Assembly (NCBI GenBank): GCA_025594325.1
Contig: JANHCV010000009.1
Location: 496,001 to 560,000 of the forward strand
From: Blastocladiella emersonii ATCC 22665
Taxonomy: Eukaryota; Blastocladiomycota; Blastocladiomycetes; Blastocladiales; Blastocladiaceae
Length of the DNA stretch: 64,000 bases
Direction of reading: 5' to 3'
In this document: piece after piece, positions 11,301 through 20,477 of the stretch
How positions within the stretch are numbered: position 1 is the first letter of the stretch
How the letters are laid out: each line of letters starts with the position of its first letter
The notes under the pieces: generated by a model
What the model saw: the letters and a program-made list of their open reading frames with translations, nothing else
What the model was told of the DNA's origin: nothing
Database searches by the model: none
Made by a program: the position numbers and the translations under genes

Positions 11301-13234
11301 TACTTTGCGCCGCGCAGCACGTTGTGTTGGACAAGCACGGGCATAATGCGCGATACAAGGATCTTCATAAACAGCTTTGACGCAGTCTCCATGAGCGTGA
11401 TGGGCCGCATCGCCGCAGCGGTGCCCGTGTAGCCTGCGTCGGTTTTGGGGATCAGGTAGATGGAGCCTTCGCGCCACTGCAGGGGCGCGACGCCCGTGCG
11501 GAGCACGTCGTTGAACAAGTGCAAGAGCTCAGCCCACGCGCAAGGACCAGAGTCATGCAGGAAGCGGTACGTGATGCTGGACGGGCCAGGCGCGCGATTG
11601 GGGTGGACCGCCTTGAGCGCGTTGTCCAGCTCGTCCGCTGAGATGGGCAGCATCAGCGAGTCCCAGATCGACGGGTCAACGCGCTCGAGCGGGGCGAAAG
11701 CGGCCGCCCACTCTGGAGACAATGGCGGAATGTCCACGCGGTCGAACCAGCCACCCACCTCCTGGGCGACCCGCCAATTGACCTCAACGGGATCGCGGAT
11801 GGTTGACTCGTTGTCAGGGCCGTGGTAAAAGTCAATGGTCGCGTTCATGCGCTTGCGGCTCATGATCAAGTCAGGCGCCGCGTGCAAATCGCTGCTGAAG
11901 AGCCGCTTGCGCCGCTGCACCGCCGCCTGGATCCGCTCCTCCTCCTTGGCAGCGGCAGCGCGGGCGCGAGCATGGGTGATGCGCGTACGTGCCATCCAAA
12001 AATGCGACTTGGGAGGCCGCGCGAGGAGCGCCTCCATGTTCTGTCTGAGCTCCTGAACGAGCGTGCGGGCCTCGGCGGGCATTGGCTCAGCGAACTCAGC
12101 GCGCTTCCACTCCCACAAGAGCCGCATCTCGGCCTCGTGTAGATCTGAACGTACGTAGCGATCGTTTTTGTTAGCTCTTGCTCGTTTCCCACCCGCCCTG
12201 TAGCGTAGGAGGCGGATGCTAAGGGCAACGTGGGTCTGAGCGTCACAAATGCGGTCCCACTGTGACTCTACAGAGACTTGGACAGCGGCGGGATCCGCCG
12301 CAGCTAGGCGGGCGGAAACGCCCCTTGCAAACTTTTCCATGGCTTCCTCAGAGGGGCGCCGCGCCGCCCGCAAGACCCGGCCAGCCTCGTCCAGACCCAC
12401 CTGGACCCAAGCCGCCATCTTGCAGTCAAAGCAGGCAGCGCCAACCGTCTCAAGCAACACGCCACAGTGATTGAAACCACCATGCTTCCATGGGGAACTG
12501 GCCTCAACAAAAGCGACGGGAGGGCCGTGGCCTCCAGCCGCAATCGTTGTCCCATGGTCAAGGTCGACCAGTGAATACCGCCAAGAGCACCCAAGCGCGC
12601 CCTCTGTAGCGAACATGAGGTCCAGCTGACCCCCGCAACGGTGCGTGGGCGCGTTCACACCAAAATACGCGCCCACTTCCACTGCGCCGACTTTGCCGAC
12701 CAGAAAGTCAACAAAGTTGCAACTGCGGCAGCTGCTCACCACGTTGAGGTCGCCCCCAAGGATGAAGTCGCAGCCAGCGCGCATGCGTCGGCGAATGAAT
12801 GCAGCGAGCTCCTTCAGCTCCTCGTGCGCGCCATTGTGCGGGGGGAAGTAAACAGAAATCAGAACAAGTGGTCCCAGCCGCAGCCGCTGTAGAACAGCCG
12901 GCACGGCGAGACCTGGGATCGCAAACCAGCCGCCGCTGAACGGCTCAAAGTCCCAGCGGATAAACAGTGCACAGCCGCTGTGACCCACAGCAGAGCTGTG
13001 GCTGGACCACCGCGTTGTCCAATCTGTCTCAAGCTGCCGCCCAAGGCCAGCCTTGAGCGACGCGTACAAAGTAGGTGTTAGTCTCGTTTCTGAAATGAAG
13101 AGTGCGTCAACGGAAATATCAAAACTGTTAGTGTGCTCAACAAGGCTGAGGTAAGCGCCAGCCTTGATGCAACCGCTCACGTTCTGGCAGAGCACGTTGA
13201 ACGGGCTGGGAGAATGCTTGCGGGGCGCGGCCAT
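8330..13234 (-). CDS. LINE ORF2 polyprotein: endonuclease, reverse transcriptase, RNase H, zinc knuckle (1634 aa)
   Basis: Replication protein of the retrotransposon; it nicks target DNA and primes reverse transcription from the nick. Visible domains in order: AP-type endonuclease, residues ~10-240 (SETR, YFPPHN, GGDLN near 160, THRCGGQLDLMF, a DH near the end); reverse transcriptase, ~530-830 (YFEDKSKAFDTVPH near 675, GVPQGAVESPL, catalytic FVDD near 813); RNase H, ~1220-1370 (TDGS, RAEAWA, YSDSQAA, HAGVEGNEIANKLA giving the D-E-D-D set); and a C-terminal CX2C...HX3C knuckle near 1490 (CPRC...HWMIC). No internal stop or frameshift is present. The ATG shares a base with the ORF1 stop (TAATG), suggesting coupled translation. 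Confidence 0.95.
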   Translation of the reverse strand: MAAPRKHSPSPFNVLCQNVSGCIKAGAYLSLVEHTNSFDISVDALFISETRLTPTLYASLKAGLGRQLETDWTTRWSSHSSAVGHSGCALFIRWDFEPFSGGWFAIPGLAVPAVLQRLRLGPLVLISVYFPPHNGAHEELKELAAFIRRRMRAGCDFILGGDLNVVSSCRSCNFVDFLVGKVGAVEVGAYFGVNAPTHRCGGQLDLMFATEGALGCSWRYSLVDLDHGTTIAAGGHGPPVAFVEASSPWKHGGFNHCGVLLETVGAACFDCKMAAWVQVGLDEAGRVLRAARRPSEEAMEKFARGVSARLAAADPAAVQVSVESQWDRICDAQTHVALSIRLLRYRAGGKRARANKNDRYVRSDLHEAEMRLLWEWKRAEFAEPMPAEARTLVQELRQNMEALLARPPKSHFWMARTRITHARARAAAAKEEERIQAAVQRRKRLFSSDLHAAPDLIMSRKRMNATIDFYHGPDNESTIRDPVEVNWRVAQEVGGWFDRVDIPPLSPEWAAAFAPLERVDPSIWDSLMLPISADELDNALKAVHPNRAPGPSSITYRFLHDSGPCAWAELLHLFNDVLRTGVAPLQWREGSIYLIPKTDAGYTGTAAAMRPITLMETASKLFMKILVSRIMPVLVQHNVLRGAKYSVLPGTDTAVPIQLLSSAIDHARNMDRPLYVYFEDKSKAFDTVPHQILRLALRRIRLPEPFIQLYCTQFLEGRTLRVITAYGLTEPIPCLHGVPQGAVESPLMWSCLYDPLLCHDSFVRATDAFPLTPYAGRGNFKTAFVPPGSLPRRRLFPGDKNRSLVKLKNLLFVDDAAFFACTPEGLRRTVSGVDSFNSACGIRSNAAKGAILLIGTKQAPVIESNGVEIPRILSDGAFRYLGVFLNGSGKGAPAMLSMRETFGRAMLPLQNKKITAKMAVYVLNAVVWPAMVYRSRNFVPKLQHLQKWDASVRALIHKKLHVASAFHASALHHPDVLALASIEELVTRYHMKAVISSLNHCDLTIRTAVRCSLSALQTYLKVPYSPLAVPTSEWTAEAPCYFGGLLELMRVRRIAIADLSGEYTIGDPITDLPIRQLVPWGAIPLTVHRAMRGYFILRVSQLIQSRSLSDGIDFRFADLMLSGRDNPATKGRKDVPDRTSFINLAAQLLQVYLSDTQAKRQWGPRAMRCVREPYPGPRHNDQAVHQAPTINIRDAFTSGLRVTQVPAQAGPLDLDPALVPVFTDGSMVPAVDGVGSSRLGAGVWFPTLGVRLSARVSPGVASSTRAEAWAIALAVAAAPQRSRIHIYSDSQAAIAMAIRVISFLSSSLSDSGFPSSLSSSDAWSFAVAAARARRVTFSLSWVRRHAGVEGNEIANKLAADGAGLAQELVLAPPFAKQIRLDVQHVLHFDDVPVPIPSTAFLKFLSTARCEATLRSKSSLLSSLLSSPDPEEHPDMTATSMAIGSGSRPPNKRTSSAANRNIVYRVRHLLGITPTRSLLHARHPTLVTLQVCPRCRAADDNGSHWMICTGNAAAVSAALGSAQKSVERFARRAAASVAAAAAAKRPLESSTTPPTPPPPPATLSPVHGEDLSTPGYAMVGESVAGATRSLASFGRRLLASIWRDPAALSRLAGCVVRACDVAFASRSLQLDCDLA

Positions 13235-15360
13235 TACTGACTGCTCGCTCCCCTCCCACGAGTCTTGGAGGAGGAGCGAACTGGGGCCTTGCCATTGTTC
13301 AGCGAGGAAGCGGTGGCAGCAGCGGAACTCTCACTGGCATTACTGCTGAACGCAACTTTGGGAGCCTTGGGCGGGTGAGCGCAGTCCGCCGTGACGGGCG
13401 AATCAGAAGCAGTGCGCGCGGCGGTCTTCGTCAAACCGTGGGCCTTGGGCCGATGCTGGGCAGCCGTCTGGACGGTGAGCGGCGGAATGACTGCGGCTGC
13501 AGAGGGAGCCGCAGCAGCAGTGGCGGCGACGGCGGGCGGCGGCATGAGATCGTCTTCCTCGCCCTCCTCCCCAGACGACGAGGACTCGCTAATTGTGGAA
13601 GAAGAGGGGGCCTCTGATGAGGGCGGCGAGGCTTCGCCCATAACGGCGTCAGCATTTGATTTGTCAGACGGGGCAAAGTCAGGCAGTGGCGACGTTGCCG
13701 CCTCGGCAGCCTCAAGCGAGGAAGCAATGTTAGCAAGACTGTCAGCGATCGGCGCGAGCGGGCTGCTGGGCGAGCGAGCGAACTCGTCCATGGTTGAGGC
13801 AAGCTTGCCCAGCGTGGCAAGGACGGACTGGTTGCGCTTCTCAACCATTGCAACCGCCGCCTCAATGTCAGCGCGGCGCTCCGCCTGAAGGCGAGCATTC
13901 TCCTCGGTGAGATCAGAAACCTTGGCCTTCAGGAGCTGGTTCTCCTGCTCAAGCATGCGGACGCGCTCCCCAAGCGCAAGTGTGGCAGCGGAGGACTGGC
14001 CAGAAACGACGGCCTGAGAGTACGAGACATGCTGGCGCCGCGGGCTTGAGCCGCAGGACGCAGCATGCGTGGAAGCGGCCTTGGAGGGCGACGCGGTCGC
14101 CGATTTGGTGATCACAAAAGTGGCGCCAGGAACCTGCGACGCGGTGCGGCGGCCCTTGCCCTTCTGAGAGGGGGTGCGAGTGGGCGATCCATTGCGGGGA
14201 GTAGCAGGGGCGGCGGCCTGACGACCACGCGTGGGAGCAGCGTTGCTCTTGGAGGGAGCAGGGCGGCGAGCTGGGGCGGCGGGCTTGAGCGGGCAGGCCG
14301 CGGCCAGGTGTGTGGCGTCGCTGCACGTGAAACAGTTCTTCTCACCCGGGGCGGCCCAGGTGAGCACGCAGCCATCAAGCCAGAACGCAACCTTGCGAGC
14401 CTCGTTGCGGGCCTCCTGCGACTTGAAGACGACCCACGCGGTGCGCGGCGGCAGGCCAGAAGCGGGGCGGGAAACGGACCAAGTGACCGCGCCGTGGTTG
14501 GCGAGGAAAGAGAGACGGTAGTCCTTGATGAACGTGTTGCGCGGGAGCCCGCACAGAAGAAGCGAACGCGATTTCTCCTCCTCGAGGATTTCAGCTACAT
14601 TGTCAGCAACGTTCCAGATCTGCACCTGCGTACCGTGAATGATATGAGCGCAAGCAGTGACAAGGTTAGCAGCGGCCGCACGATTCTGACCAAGTACGAT
14701 TGCCCACTTCGTAGCGGCGGTCTTCTTGCCACGGAATCCAATAAAGTGCGTCTCGAAGCCCGCTCCGCGGAGAACAGCAACGATCTCGTTGTGGGGGACA
14801 TCACGGGTGATGCAAGTAATCTTGAGGCTGGTCCAGGGGCCGTTTGTGTCATCAGGGTCGACTGATTCAAACTGAAACGCAACGACATTCGGGATGTTCA
14901 GAGTGGCGGCGGCGAGGTTCTGGTGCTGGACCGGGTTGACGGCGTGGACGAAGATCCACTGGACCCCAGCGAGGTCGGTGTGGTAAGAAATCTCCAGGCC
15001 GTGCAACGCCACGGCGCCCGCAGCGAGACGGATTGCGAGCTTCGGGTTGGGGATGCCGTGGAAGTAATCAAAGCGGATGCGGAGGAAGCTGTTGTGCATG
15101 CGGGCACGACCAACGTTGTGGATGGCGGTGTGTGAGGCGGCGGACTCGCGCGACGCATGAGCGGGGGACGTGGGAACCGCGTTCCCACGCGCGTCGCTGC
15201 GGCCCATATTGTTCAAGGACGCGTTATTTTGGTTCATAGTGAAGCCTGCAGAAGGTTGCGGGAAGGGGAGCATTCCGGGCGGGTGGAAAGTGCCTGGGGG
15301 TGGGGCCGCCATGGACGCAGACGTGTCAGACAGTGGCGGGTGCTGCAACGGCAACGTCAT
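13234..15360 (-). CDS. LINE ORF1, Gag-like RNA-binding protein (708 aa)
   Basis: Nucleic-acid-binding protein of the LINE particle. A CX2CX4HX4C zinc knuckle (CFTCSDATHLAAAC) sits near residues 340-355. It is followed by a basic, Ala/Pro/Ser-rich linker, a coiled coil at about 460-520 (LEQENQLLKAKVSDL) and an acidic, Ser-rich stretch before a basic C-terminus. The segment at 60-320 (SFLRIRFDYFHGIPNP, then RRxxF-type blocks) resembles the esterase- or RRM-free gag domains of fungal LINEs only loosely. The TAA stop (13236-13234) overlaps the ORF2 ATG (13234-13232). Confidence 0.88.
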   Translation of the reverse strand: MTLPLQHPPLSDTSASMAAPPPGTFHPPGMLPFPQPSAGFTMNQNNASLNNMGRSDARGNAVPTSPAHASRESAASHTAIHNVGRARMHNSFLRIRFDYFHGIPNPKLAIRLAAGAVALHGLEISYHTDLAGVQWIFVHAVNPVQHQNLAAATLNIPNVVAFQFESVDPDDTNGPWTSLKITCITRDVPHNEIVAVLRGAGFETHFIGFRGKKTAATKWAIVLGQNRAAAANLVTACAHIIHGTQVQIWNVADNVAEILEEEKSRSLLLCGLPRNTFIKDYRLSFLANHGAVTWSVSRPASGLPPRTAWVVFKSQEARNEARKVAFWLDGCVLTWAAPGEKNCFTCSDATHLAAACPLKPAAPARRPAPSKSNAAPTRGRQAAAPATPRNGSPTRTPSQKGKGRRTASQVPGATFVITKSATASPSKAASTHAASCGSSPRRQHVSYSQAVVSGQSSAATLALGERVRMLEQENQLLKAKVSDLTEENARLQAERRADIEAAVAMVEKRNQSVLATLGKLASTMDEFARSPSSPLAPIADSLANIASSLEAAEAATSPLPDFAPSDKSNADAVMGEASPPSSEAPSSSTISESSSSGEEGEEDDLMPPPAVAATAAAAPSAAAVIPPLTVQTAAQHRPKAHGLTKTAARTASDSPVTADCAHPPKAPKVAFSSNASESSAAATASSLNNGKAPVRSSSKTRGRGASSQ

Positions 15361-15474
15361 ACTTGACGGCGGCGTCGCAGACTTGGTGGGGTTTATTGTC
15401 CTATCGAGGACGATCCGTTTCAGGCAGTTCTGGGTCGATTAGGTTGCAGTACGATCAAGCTCCAACCATCAACA
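15361..15474 (-). other. LINE 5' UTR
   Basis: 114 bp between the upstream target-site duplication and the ORF1 ATG. Non-LTR elements usually carry an internal promoter here; no motif is clear enough to name. Confidence 0.6.
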
Positions 15475-15489
15475 ACTCGCCGCACGTCT
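15475..15489. repeat. Target-site duplication, 5' side of the LINE
   Basis: Second copy of ACTCGCCGCACGTCT. It encodes the TCGE residues of the interrupted family A gene. Confidence 0.95.
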
Positions 15490-17014
15490 TGGTGAACGGT
15501 GTACGCGCAAGTTGGTGTGTCCCAGCCGTGTTCGTAAGCTGGGCGTAGATCATGGCGTCTAGACACAAAGGTGCGGCACCTTGCTGCTTCAGCAACTGTG
15601 CGGCGGACTCGCGATGATCGTTGGCGTGGAAGGCGGTCACGAACACCCAGACCAGCGCCGAGCACGAAGCGGGATTAAAGTGCTGCACAACGGTATTTGT
15701 GAGTAGGAAAGCGCTCCAAAGATCGACCAAGTGTACACTCTTGATGGCATTGCCAACCAAACGGTCGTGATCAAGGACGACGGAATCTGCGTAAAGTAGA
15801 GCAGTCACTGCGCTTGCAATGGTGACAAAGTTGTCATTGCCAAGTTGGGCGTGAGCAAAACGGATGAGGTGAACCAAGTCAAGCTGGTTGTCGGATCGCA
15901 CATGGTCAAGGAACGCTAGGGAGGGAATTGGCGAGGGATTCACGTTAGAAAACATTCAGGTGCGTTCGACGTTCGCGCGATCCGCGTACCTTCTGTGGTC
16001 CATGAGACAAGTAGATCGCGCGGCAGATCAGCAAGTGCAAGAGCGGCTGGACCCGATTGCCCGCCGCCCTTTTCCGTGAGAGCCCAGCTGAGCAGCCTAG
16101 TCCAAGAATTGGCACAAACCAGTTGGTACTTGGCCAGGGTTACAACAAGCTCCATAGTGAGCGGGATTCGCGCGTGATTTGGCGAGTGCTTGTGCCCGTT
16201 GCCCGCAAGAAGGTCTGAGATGTAAGTTTTCGTGGGTTCTTTGATTGAGCGCAGAATAAAAGGCGACTCGAGCTGAGCAAACCCCTCCATCGCATCCGGG
16301 CGATAGATAAAGTACGCTATCAGGTTAACGTTGCGAATGACCAGGTCGCTCTCGCTCAAGCAGTGGCAGATCAGCCAGTCAACCATTCCAGCGATTCGAT
16401 CAGCAGACAGGTCCTTCCACGAATGACGGTCCTCGAGGTACTTGACCCAATGAATGTGAGGGGAGAGAACGTTTCTGAACCACTTTACGTCGTGCCCAAG
16501 CTGGGTGTCGCCCAGAGCATGAAGAACCGGCGCGTTCCGCCCAAGGGCGGCGACAACGCCCACAAATTGGAGCAAGCTGATCGGAGCTCTGAGTGCATCG
16601 TCGTTAGCTCCAAACGTTGGCAGCGCAAACGCGTGTAAATACACACTGTAGACCCGCTCGGACAAAATTGACCAATCAGTATCGTCAAGCTTGATGAGGA
16701 AGAAATCGGGAGCCTGCTCTTTTGCGCGCGTGAGAAGGGCGATCAAGTGCGGCGCGTCGAGGCAAAATAAAGCCGTGACGAGGACCTGAAGGGCGGCGAG
16801 AGCTGGACGTTTGATGGCGACGGAGCACTCGCAATGGTGGGCTCGATCAGCAAGCTCGCAGATTTTGCCCGCAAGGTCCGACTTGCTGTCACGAAGGGCA
16901 GCCGCGGCCGGCTTGAGGTAGTAATCGAAGAGCTCGAAAACGAGAGTGTGGTGAAGAGCGCCATGGGGGGAACGGCGTTCTAGGCAGGAAGCCCGTGTAC
17001 GTAGACCAGTACAA

Positions 17015-17138
17015 CTTGTGGTAACGGAACGTGAGCTTTGATTACAGAGAAATGAGGGGGACAAAACGAGGGGGAAACAAGAGGGAAAAGAGATGGTAAA
17101 GGGGCCGCACTCACCTTGTGGTAACGGAACGTGAGCTT
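17015..17138. repeat. 24-bp direct repeat, copies exactly 100 bp apart
   Basis: A 24-mer beginning CTTGTGGTAACG occurs at 17015-17038 and 17115-17138. The second copy is followed by a small hairpin (GTGAGCT / AGCTCAC). It lies inside the foreign block of family A copy 4. It may be a local tandem duplication or a trace of an inserted and partly lost element. Confidence 0.8.
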
Positions 17139-17647
17139 AAAGAGAGCTCACGTCCGCGGCGGGGGTGCGGCCGCCTTTTGAGGGCGACGGGGAAATGGGC
17201 GGCGAGTCACCGGCGGCGGTTGGGCGCGGACGGCCGTGTCCGCGGCGTTGGGGATCACGCGGAGATCAGCGGCGCGCGCGCGCGTGGGTCGAGCTTCACG
17301 CGCGTCGCGTGACAGTGGTGGTGCGAATACTTGCGAGAGCTTTCCAGCAAGTACGTCACGTCCGTGATAATCACGTTTACGCTTGACTTTAGCCTCCTGT
17401 CGTCCAGGGTTGGATCGGAAAAGTCGATTTCGCCCGGAAAGTAGAGGGCGAGAAGGTGGGCGACCCAAGCGTGCTTGACGGGGGCGGTCCGGGTCGTATC
17501 GCGGAGCTGGCGGGACGCCGCTGGAAGGGCACAGCTCGGGACGGCGAGCTGCAACACGACCGTGGCGAGCTCGACGGGCAAGTTATTAAGGCCAAGTCGT
17601 GGACCAGATTGCAGCAAGTCTCGTTCGTTCATTCCATCAGCTGGCAT

Positions 17648-18367
17648 GGTTCAGTAAGGTCGGTGGGAGTACGGACGGCGTTCGAGTCGCCTCGCCGCAC
17701 TTCACGCTCGCCGACCACGCCGCGAGCGACCACCACCGTGAGCCTGACCGTGAGCTGAGACCACGCACCTCGCCTCACCGCCCATCCTGTAGAGCCTCGC
17801 TCACCTTGCTGGCCAGCGGCCGCACGACCGGCGCGAGTCGGCCTCGAGCAGCACGCGTCCCTGAGACCTAGAGTCCTCCACCCGACTGCCGCCCGGCGAG
17901 TCATGACAGTCTCGCGACGGTCTCTGGACCTGCTATGTCGCACCCGTCGGGCTTGAGCTCGCCCGCTCGCCGCGTCCGCGGCCGACCGCGGCAGCCCGGT
18001 GCGCGAGGGCTCGCGCGCGCCACGCCACGCGGGCGGCCCTGCCCATTGATTGCGCCTCGCCGCACCGCTTGCCACTGAGCCGCCCGCCGCCCGCCGCCGC
18101 GGCCGTGGTCGTTGCCTCGCTTGTCGTTTCATGGCCCCGTGGCCGCGCGGGCGAAGCTGCGAAGCGGGGAGGGGAGCGGGCGAGCGCGGCGGCGAGCATC
18201 GTATGTCCGCGGCGCGTCGGCCTCATCCCGCCCCGCTCTCCTCGCTATCCGGCCGGCCCGGCCCTGCTACGCATCAACACTGCCGCGACTTGCCGCAACG
18301 ACGAGTGCCCGCTCTCCTTCAAGAACGACGCGGTCCCGCTGCTCGAATCCGGACCCTACAACTCAAG
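17648..18367. other. Divergent intergenic region, very GC-rich
   Basis: Lies between the copy 4 start (minus) and the NAD kinase start (plus). I see no conserved coding sequence, no RNA gene and no repeat. Open frames here are G+C-bias shadows. It must hold the NAD kinase promoter and leader. Confidence 0.5.
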
Positions 18368-20477
18368 ATGTCTTCAGCCTCGTCCTCGATGCCCAGCCTG
18401 ACGAGCGCGCTCGACGTGTCCGGTAACGGGCTGCCCGTGGGCGCCGTCGACGCGCGCCTCGCTGCGCTGTCGCTCAACAGCAGCGGTCGCAGCACGCCGT
18501 CCAAGACCGCGGCGGCAGCGCAGGCTCAGGGACCGCCGCCGCCGATTGCGATCCCCGGCCGCGGGCTCCCCGCTGGCGTGCTCGAGCGCCGGCGCAGCAG
18601 TAGCGCGGGCAGCCCGCGCCCGCCGACCCCGACCAACAAGCTCGCCGAGACGGCGATTGGGGTGCGCGAGGTGGCGCGCAACATCGGTACGTTCGCCGCG
18701 CGCTGTTTGAGTTGCCGACCTGACTGACTGAAACCCGACGTGTCTAGGCCGCGCACGCGTGCGCGTCGACACGCCCAAGACGGTGATGATCGTGAACAAG
18801 CTGCACGACGCGGACCTGGTGCGCCTGACGCAGGAGATGACCGTGTGGCTGATCGACCAGGTGCGGGCGGCCGACGGCGACGACGTGACGGTCTACGTGG
18901 ACGCGGCGATCCGGGACCACCCGCTGTTCAACTTCCCGGTGCTCGCCGCGCAGTCGCCGCGGTACGCGCGCCAGATCCACTTCTGGACGCCCGAGTTCTG
19001 CGCCGCGTCGCCCGACGCCATCGACTTTGTCATCACGCTCGGCGGCGACGGCACCGTGCTGTATACCTCGTGGCTGTTCCAGAACATCGTGCCGCCCGTG
19101 ATCCCGTTCCACCTCGGCTCGCTCGGGTTCCTGACCGTGTTCGACTTCGCCAACTACAAGGTGCTCCTGCGCCAGGTGTTTGAGCGCGGCGCCCGCGTCA
19201 ACCTGCGCATGCGCTTCACCTGCACCGTGTTCCAGGCCCGCGACCGCGATGGCAAGATCATCGCCAAGTCGCTGTCGCGCCGCCGCTGCGCGTCCATCAA
19301 AAACCTGATTGACGAGCGCCAGCACCAGGCCGCGGCCGCCGCTGCCGCTGCGTCGTCGTCCTCGGGCCACGCCCCGCTGCACTCGTCGCTCCTCGCGAAC
19401 GGCACCGCTGCCGCTGGTGCCGCGCCCGCCGCGTCGCCCGAGCCTCTGTCGCCGCTGTCGGCCGCCTTCGAGCCGCTCGTGCAGCAGACGCGGCGGACGT
19501 CCATGTCGCTGGGCGCTGGTGCTGGCGGGTCGCCACAACAGTCGACGCTCGCGAACCCGTGCGTCGCGGCGACGGGGACCGCGTCGTCGTCCATGACATC
19601 GTTCGAGCACAACGGGGTCAACATCACGACCGAGACGTTCCAGGTGCTCAACGAGCTGGTCGTGGACCGCGGCCCGTCGGCGTACATGTCGCAGCTCGAG
19701 CTGTTCGGCGACGAGCGGCACCTGACGACGGTGCAGGCGGACGGCCTGGTGGTGAGCACGCCGACGGGGTCGACGGCGTACTCGCTCTCCGCGGGCGGGA
19801 GCATCGTGCACCCGGAGGTGTCGGCGACACTCGTCACGCCCATCTGCCCGCACACGCTGTCGTTCCGGCCGATGCTGCTGCCGGACTCGATGGAGCTCAA
19901 GGTGTGCGTGCCGCCGACCTCGCGCAACACGGCGTGGGCGTCGTTTGACGGCCGCCACCGCATCGAGCTCAAGCAGGGCGACTTTGTGTCCATCACCGCG
20001 TCCAAGTTCCCGTTCCCGACCATCTGCCACCACGACCAGTCGTCCGACTGGTTCCACTCGCTCGCGCGCTGCCTCCACTGGAACGAGCGCCAGCGCCAGA
20101 AATCGTTCACGGGCGAGAACGCTTTCACCAACCGCCGCGGGTCCGTCACGGACGACGACGGTGGCGACGAGGAGGACGCCGGGTGTATCTCGGACGACGA
20201 GACCGGGCTGGGTGATGACGACGAGGAGCAGGTCGGCGCTGCGAGCCCGTACCCGACGTCGCGCGGCGGGTGCTACAAGGCACCCGAGCCGCCGCGGCCG
20301 CGCCGCACGTCGGATGCTGCTGCCGCCTCTTCCTCATCCGCGCGTCCCGCCGCGGCGACGACGCGGCTCACCGGCGGCGCATCGACCAACGGCGACGGCG
20401 TCGAGGTTGCCGACGAGGTCGGGAACACGGTCGCGCGGCCGTGGGACGTACGCGACATGGTCGGCCACAAGCTCTAG
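18368..20477 (+). CDS. NAD kinase (ATP-NAD kinase), ~682 aa, one intron
   Basis: Phosphorylates NAD+ to NADP+ with ATP, supplying the NADPH pool. Exons are 18368-18686 and 18748-20477. The 61-nt intron 18687-18747 has donor GTACGT, a CTGAC branch and acceptor CTAG. The splice gives ...NIGRARVRVDTPKTVMIV, the usual start of the kinase domain. Diagnostic motifs: GGDGT near residue 207 (nucleotide binding and catalysis), LNELVVDRGPS, and STPTGSTAYSLSAGG near 440. Between the two lobes there is an Ala/Ser-rich insert (about residues 300-370) absent from compact homologs. The ~105-residue N-terminus and the acidic, Ser-rich C-terminal tail are low complexity. No mitochondrial presequence is obvious, so a cytosolic Utr1-like form is more likely than Pos5-like (inference). 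Confidence 0.93.

Larger units (their letters stand above)
7398..15474 (-). mobile_element. Full-length Tad-like non-LTR retrotransposon (LINE), ~8.08 kb
   Basis: Read on the minus strand: 5' UTR (15474-15361), ORF1 (15360-13234), ORF2 (13234-8330), ~0.93-kb 3' UTR and a poly(A) tail. The tail appears as 11 T on the plus strand at 7399-7409, with AATAAA about a dozen bases upstream of it (7422-7427). It is flanked by a perfect 15-bp target-site duplication. ORF2 carries an apurinic-type endonuclease, reverse transcriptase, RNase H and a C-terminal zinc knuckle; ORF1 has a CCHC knuckle and a coiled coil. That domain order fits the fungal Tad clade (established family knowledge; no tree was made). 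Both ORFs are unbroken and the duplication is perfect, so the insertion is probably young. It interrupts family A copy 4. Confidence 0.93.
15475..17647 (-). pseudogene. Family A copy 4, 5' part, rearranged and truncated by a LINE
   Basis: The start (MPADGMNERDLLQ, 17647) and the next ~95 codons to TDVTYLLE match copies 1-3. From about 17330 to 16980 the family sequence is replaced by unrelated DNA containing a 24-bp direct repeat. Similarity resumes (LFDYYLKPAAAAL) and continues to the exon junction. The conserved intron is 15916-15989 (donor GTACGC, branch CTAAC, acceptor CTAG, 74 nt) and joins in phase 1. Exon 2 then runs to the LINE insertion at 15475; the rest is at 7397-6904. The copy was therefore damaged twice: a block replacement and the LINE. 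Confidence 0.85.

Noticed and set aside
18330-18360. tRNA-like CTCGAATCC (B-box-like) before the NAD kinase start
   Set aside because: No matching A box, acceptor stem or cloverleaf could be built; no tRNA or rRNA was found anywhere in the window.
18744-20078. 444-codon open frame on the minus strand opposite NAD kinase
   Set aside because: It mirrors a strongly GC3-biased gene; the translation is Arg/His/Gly-rich without any domain.
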